In this document: positions 15,835 through 18,485 of the stretch, piece by piece
Numbering within the stretch: position 1 is the stretch's first letter
Layout: every line of letters begins with the position of its first letter
Source: JAHIEZ01 sp964598275
GTDB lineage: Bacteria; Patescibacteriota; Microgenomatia; UBA12405
Length of the DNA stretch: 18,485 nucleotides
NCBI GenBank assembly: GCA_964598275.1
Contig: CAZRAZ010000012.1
Location: 1-18,485 of the forward strand
Direction: 5' to 3'
Notes under the pieces: model-generated
What the model was told of the DNA's origin: nothing
The model's database searches: none
Seen by the model: the letters and a program-made list of their open reading frames with translations, nothing else
Translations under genes and position numbers: made by a program

Positions 15835-15903
15835 GGCTTTATTAAAGCCAGGATAATTTCGCGCCAAAAATATTAAACTTCTAAAATTAACTTTTGTAGT
15901 ATA
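15835..15903 (-). promoter_or_regulatory. rpsB leader: extended -10 and hairpin
   Basis: On the minus strand TATACT (15898-15903) with an upstream TG (extended -10) lies about 90 bases before the rpsB ATG. The leader has a perfect hairpin, GGCTTT (15835-15840) with AAAGCC (15844-15849). rpsB leaders of other bacteria are often autoregulated by S2, so a similar role is possible but not shown. Confidence 0.35.
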
Positions 15904-15911
15904 TCACAATG

Positions 15912-16139
15912 CTAATCTTTCGCCCCACCGGTATTATGATCCGCCTGTTTTCTTTTATATCTAGGCAATACTCTTACAGTATGACCTGTACTTTCCAAAT
16001 TAGCTATTCCCGGCCCCGCCGGCTCATATTGTGGTAACCCTTCCCCGTCAACCACAATAATCTGACTCTTCGTATAAGTTCCATCCGGAACTAATCCTTT
16101 CGGCTTCCCTCCAGCTTGAAACACTTCACTTTTTCTCAT
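15912..16139 (-). CDS. Small hypothetical protein
   Basis: Not recognised. The 75 residues have no membrane segment or Cys. They show a Gly/Pro-rich middle (LVPDGTYTKSQIIVVDGEGL, then QYEPAGPGIANLESTGH) and a basic stretch near the end (VRVLPRYKRKQ). It lies between another small gene and rpsB, in the same direction. Codons match the neighbouring minus-strand genes, and the frame is open for its whole length in a stretch with no other candidate. The ribosome site is weak. Confidence 0.5.
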   Translation of the reverse strand: MRKSEVFQAGGKPKGLVPDGTYTKSQIIVVDGEGLPQYEPAGPGIANLESTGHTVRVLPRYKRKQADHNTGGAKD

Positions 16140-16165
16140 TCTTATACCAATTTTACCTTAAATTT

Positions 16166-16336
16166 TTAACTTTTCAAATCCCTGATAATCAAACCAGCAA
16201 TATCATCTCTGACCACATCCACCAATTCGCTTTTAGATAAAACCATTGCCGCCGCTTTCATATGTCCCATCACTGCTTCTAAATCAACCCTACTCGGACC
16301 TCCTAAAACTCTTTCGAGTGGTCTATATCCCCCCAT
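16166..16336 (-). CDS. Small hypothetical protein behind a consensus promoter
   Basis: Not recognised. With the ATG at 16334-16336 it has 56 residues. This start is preferred because AGGAG lies 5 bases upstream of it, whereas the upstream in-frame ATG (16349-16351) has no ribosome site. The sequence is helical and Met/Ala-rich (VDLEAVMGHMKAAAMVLSKS, then ELVDVVRDDIAGLIIRDLK). It is the first gene after the strong promoter at 16379-16408 and precedes the 75-residue gene by 26 bases. A role in translation control is possible from position only. Confidence 0.55.
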   Translation of the reverse strand: MGGYRPLERVLGGPSRVDLEAVMGHMKAAAMVLSKSELVDVVRDDIAGLIIRDLKS

Positions 16337-16378
16337 TCTCTCTCCTGTCATTTTTTTAATTTAACTTATAATAATTAC

Positions 16379-16408
16379 ATTATACGCAGTTAAAAAATCC
16401 CTTGTCAA
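16379..16408 (-). promoter_or_regulatory. Perfect-consensus sigma70-type promoter
   Basis: Minus strand: TTGACA (16403-16408), 18 bases, TATAAT (16379-16384). Both hexamers match consensus exactly. Transcription would start near 16372 and read the two small genes and probably rpsB-tsf-frr. Confidence 0.8.
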
Positions 16409-16491
16409 GTAGATGTTTCAACCTATAACAAAAGTTATTTTTGGGAAAAATACACACCAACAACAACCTGAAACTTAAAAAAACACAACAC

Positions 16492-16556
16492 AAAAAAAAC
16501 AAAAACCCTTCTGACCAAAGGGGACGGGAGAGCAAACTGCTCTACTCTCCCATCCC
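16492..16556 (-). terminator. Rho-independent terminator with a tandem upstream hairpin
   Basis: Read on the minus strand, a 12-base stem (GGGATGGGAGAG at 16545-16556 with CTCTCCCGTCCC at 16521-16532, one G-T wobble) is followed by a short stem, CCCTT (16518-16522) with AAGGG (16506-16510), then TTTTTGTTTTTTTT (16492-16505). The two stems share bases 16521-16522, so they may compete. It ends the unusual transcription unit that starts near 17256. Confidence 0.8.
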
Positions 16557-16693
16557 GAGAAACCCGATCAGCGATCAGTCAGCGCCCGTTGCAGTTGCGA
16601 AGGCGGCGCCGGAGGATGCAGTTCCTCGTCCCAGCCCTGCGACAGGAACGAGAGCCAGGCACGCGCCCGTCGAGAGTCCTCGGTCTCGTCGGC

Positions 16694-16912
16694 TTATTCA
16701 CCCCTCACCCCCAAGGGCGAAGAGTGAAAACCGTGAGAGGGGCGATCGGGGGCTTGCATTCTCCCCCGGATCGAGGCGCCGATCCCGCGCAGGCCCGCGG
16801 CATAGCCGTCCACGTTTCTGGCCGCACCGGCACACTTGGAGCAGATGATCCGATCCTTGTAGCTCTCTCCGTGACCCATCGGTTTTTCACAAACCGGACA
16901 AACAGCGTCCAC
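16694..16912 (-). CDS. Putative small zinc-ribbon protein
   Basis: 72 residues from a GTG at 16910-16912 with a strong Shine-Dalgarno (GGAGG at 16919-16923, 6 bases away). The N-terminus is a convincing zinc ribbon: CPVC, 15 residues, then CSKC (DRIICSKC). The rest (VDGYAAGLRGIGASIRGRMQ) is Gly/Arg-rich without a known fold. It is GC-rich, unlike all neighbours. The same frame is open upstream to a TGA at 17000-17002, just after a short MSEERKLP frame, and downstream of its TAA continues for 41 GC3-rich codons (WLSFLSQGWDEELH), so it may be a piece of a decayed larger gene. A chance frame within a structured RNA is the alternative. Confidence 0.4.
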   Translation of the reverse strand: MDAVCPVCEKPMGHGESYKDRIICSKCAGAARNVDGYAAGLRGIGASIRGRMQAPDRPSHGFHSSPLGVRGE

Positions 16913-16999
16913 GCCTTCCCTCCTTCGGAGGATTTTGGATTCGGAAAACGAATACGACGCGCCTGTTTTGCCCCTCGGGCCGTTGCCCTCGGGGCTTGG

Positions 17000-17026
17000 T
17001 CAAGGAAGCTTACGTTCCTCTGACAT
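17000..17026 (-). CDS. Possible 8-residue leader peptide
   Basis: ATG at 17024-17026 follows GGAGGAG (17029-17035) and encodes MSEERKLP before TGA. It is in the same frame as the zinc-ribbon frame. It could be a leader peptide for attenuation or the interrupted start of a longer gene. Its ribosome site is partly paired in a TTCTCC/GGAGAA hairpin (17027-17044). Confidence 0.3.
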   Translation of the reverse strand: MSEERKLP

Positions 17027-17054
17027 TTCTCCTCCACTGGAGAACTATTCAATT

Positions 17055-17254
17055 TCACTTCGCATGAAGTGACACAAACAAAATCATAAAATCCTATAAT
17101 CTTGTTTGTATCACTTCATTATTTTTAAGTTCAGATTGTTGTTAAAGAACTATTTAATCTAAAAGCGTCCGTTTTTGCTTTAAAAACTTAGCTTTTAGTT
17201 AAATCTACCCTATAATATCATATGCTTTCGTTAAACACAATACACATATGATAT
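17055..17254 (-). ncRNA. Leader with three long inverted repeats (5' part of a structured RNA or mRNA leader)
   Basis: The 354-base stretch 17027-17380 has no convincing gene and holds consecutive inverted repeats. P1: 10 perfect bases (17215-17224 with 17245-17254, 20-base spacer). P2: ATTTAATCTAAAAGC (17152-17166) with GCTTTTAGTTAAAT (17191-17204), one extra base. P3: 18 bases with one mismatch (17064-17081 with 17102-17119, 20-base spacer). P4: TCACTTC (17055-17061) with GAAGTGA (17066-17072), exclusive with P3. All lie just downstream of a strong minus-strand promoter. Together with the GC-rich part and the terminator they would make an RNA of about 765 bases. I found no tmRNA, RNase P, SRP or group II signatures by eye. 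Confidence 0.45.
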
Positions 17255-17262
17255 ACAGCCAA

Positions 17263-17291
17263 ATTCTAAGTCCCCCACCCCGCTCTGTCAA
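17263..17291 (-). promoter_or_regulatory. Strong promoter of the structured transcription unit
   Basis: Minus strand: TTGACA (17286-17291), 17 bases, TAGAAT (17263-17268). The -35 is perfect and the -10 has 5 of 6 bases. The predicted start near 17256 coincides with the outer edge of inverted repeat P1, so the RNA would begin with a hairpin. Confidence 0.7.
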
Positions 17292-17380
17292 GTATTTTTA
17301 CTTAAATTACCATTGGTCTTTTTTTTTAATTCTCACTTAACCCCCCAACAAAAACAATCACGAACTTGTTACAATTATCT

Positions 17381-18485
17381 ATGCCCGAAGATGAAGTTCA
17401 AAAGCTTGCTATCCTGGAAATTCGCCTGCCCGCCGACAATGAATACACTTTCGAATCCATGTCTGCTCTTCTTTCCAACTTTTCCCAAACCAATCCCACT
17501 TCTTTCTGGGCAAGACTAATCGGCGCCAAAGCCACCATCGCCAGCCTGGAAATCGTCCTTCTCGAAGGCCAAATTCATTTTTGTCTAGCCGCCCCCGGCA
17601 ATCAAATCGACTATCTTCGCTCCCAAATTCTGGCCCAATACCCCACCGCCGCCGTCAATCCCAAAAAAGACTATCTCGAAAATTTTTCTTTCCCCTCTGC
17701 CAAACTTTCTCAAATCACCCTGGGTAAATCCGAAAAATATCCCCTGAAAACCGCCAAAGATTTTGTCACCACCGATCCCCTAAACTCGGTTCTGGCTCCC
17801 CTTTCCCGCTCCAACGAAAAAAATGACTTTTTCCTTTTCCAAATTGTCCTCTCGCCCGCCCCCAAAAACTGGCAAAGTTCAATCAGCTACCTTATCTCCG
17901 AAGGCATCTTGGTCGATCGCGAACTTGGCCGCCGCCAGTCCCATCCCGATAAAGCTCTTTTCGAACAAAAAATCCAATTCCCCGGCCTGCTTTGCCAAAT
18001 CAATCTTTTGTCAAACAACCACGGCTTAATCACAGCTATCTCTGCCTCTTTTGGTTCTTATACCTCTCCCCGCGGCAACTATCTTAAAAACACCACTCCC
18101 GGTAGTTTTGGCAAAAACCGCCTAAAAAATTGCCTTAGCCACAGAAAAATCTCCCGCCGCCTAAAAAGTCAGGTTCTTAACACCGAAGAACTCTCCGCTC
18201 TTTGGCATCCGCCAAATCTTTTGACCAAACTGCCAAACATTGCCTGGGGCCAAAATCTCTACTCTCAACCGCCGGAAAACTTGCCCGTTTCAACCAACGC
18301 CACCGACGAACAAAAAACCGACACTACCTACATCGGTCGCACCGAGTTTCGCAATACCGACGCTATTTTTGGCATCAAACAAGGCGAGGACCGTCGCCGC
18401 CATACCTATATCATTGGTAAATCCGGTACCGGTAAAACCACCCTCATTGCCAACATGGCCATCGACGACATCAGAAAAGGCCGCG
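17381..18485 (+). CDS. VirB4/DUF87-like conjugation-type ATPase, partial (C-terminus beyond window)
   Basis: The frame from ATG 17381 stays open to the window edge (368 residues). The first 330 or so form a mixed alpha/beta region (LAILEIRLPADNEYTFES, IEIVLLEGQIHF-like strands, SFWARLIGAKAT) seen in CPR type IV secretion ATPases. Then TYIGRTEFRNTDAIFGIKQG leads into Walker A GKSGTGKT at 346-353 and LIANMAIDDIRKG. This layout matches the TraG/VirD4-VirB4 helicase-like family with the nucleotide site in the second half. It probably powers DNA or protein transfer across the membrane or drives a pilus. No Shine-Dalgarno precedes the ATG; TACAAT (17370-17375) ends 5 bases before it. Walker B lies off the window. 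Confidence 0.8.
   Translation, partial: MPEDEVQKLAILEIRLPADNEYTFESMSALLSNFSQTNPTSFWARLIGAKATIASLEIVLLEGQIHFCLAAPGNQIDYLRSQILAQYPTAAVNPKKDYLENFSFPSAKLSQITLGKSEKYPLKTAKDFVTTDPLNSVLAPLSRSNEKNDFFLFQIVLSPAPKNWQSSISYLISEGILVDRELGRRQSHPDKALFEQKIQFPGLLCQINLLSNNHGLITAISASFGSYTSPRGNYLKNTTPGSFGKNRLKNCLSHRKISRRLKSQVLNTEELSALWHPPNLLTKLPNIAWGQNLYSQPPENLPVSTNATDEQKTDTTYIGRTEFRNTDAIFGIKQGEDRRRHTYIIGKSGTGKTTLIANMAIDDIRKGR

Larger units (their letters stand above)
16523..17040. other. GC-rich island of foreign composition
   Basis: Hand counts of three 60-base lines (16561, 16621, 16741) give about 65, 68 and 77 percent G+C, against clearly AT-rich flanks. G and C are balanced here, while C greatly exceeds G on the plus strand in most of the window. 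Many 5-7 base perfect hairpins lie along it. Suggests recent acquisition or a strongly structured RNA. Confidence 0.7.

Noticed and set aside
16500..16740. Plus-strand stretch GTCGGCTTATTC with GTGAAAACCGTGAGAG, reminiscent of RNase P RNA conserved regions
   Set aside because: The motifs are in the wrong order, the GAGGAAAGTCC and ACAGAA elements are missing, and the terminator points to the other strand.
16441..17023. Plus-strand frames across the GC-rich island
   Set aside because: Arg/Ser/Pro-rich without domain patterns, and no ribosome site; the promoter and terminator are oriented on the minus strand.
16705..17058. A 117-residue minus-strand frame overlapping the zinc-ribbon frame
   Set aside because: Arg/Ala/Pro-rich composition typical of a shadow frame in GC-rich DNA, and no zinc or domain pattern; the overlapping frame has the ribosome site and CxxC pairs.

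Overview
The window looks like a chromosomal contig piece from a candidate-phyla-radiation (Patescibacteria) bacterium, probably of the Microgenomates group. That placement is an inference. It rests on compact, often overlapping genes, many single-membrane-anchored surface proteins with cohesin/dockerin-like modules, Pro/Thr linkers and Cys-rich domains, a shortened EF-Ts, and a VirB4/DUF87-like ATPase. The standard genetic code is used: TGA is a true stop, for example in ybeY and frr. Most of the window is AT-rich, with C far above G on the plus strand whichever strand is coding.

Positions 1-6004 (minus strand) hold a housekeeping block, read from high to low coordinates: rpsU, yqeY, ybeY-like, dnaX, ybaB, recR, an unrecognised coiled-coil protein, cysS, rpsF and a partial ssb. 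It covers translation, replication and recombination, and a good promoter precedes rpsU. The YbeY-like protein lacks two of the three family His ligands.

Positions 6056-11255 (minus) hold a surface-protein cluster: a dockerin-like/FN3-like protein, an LPQTG cohesin-like protein, a second membrane-anchored cohesin-like protein, a cohesin-dockerin-like fusion, and a Cys-rich repeat protein with a C-terminal dockerin-like loop. The last gene contains a 100-N assembly gap inside a 177-base tandem repeat. Divergent from it (plus, 11333-12703) is a membrane-anchored GH39-like glycoside hydrolase. Three of these proteins share a DxRK[GK]AA motif just after the N-terminal membrane segment.

Positions 12700-16336 (minus) hold a second housekeeping block: two small orphan genes behind a consensus promoter, then rpsB (with a long Lys-rich N-terminal extension), tsf (short), frr and an RseP-family protease. 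A cluster of GC-rich palindromes lies between frr and the protease gene.

Positions 16490-17291 (minus) are the strangest part. A strong promoter (TTGACA-17-TAGAAT) is followed by three long inverted repeats, then by a roughly 500-base GC-rich island without the local strand skew, and then by a terminator. The island holds a small zinc-ribbon reading frame interrupted by stops. The unit is either a large structured RNA or an mRNA with an elaborate leader for an acquired, possibly decaying, zinc-ribbon gene.

From 17381 to the window end (plus) runs a partial conjugation-type ATPase gene, open at the edge.
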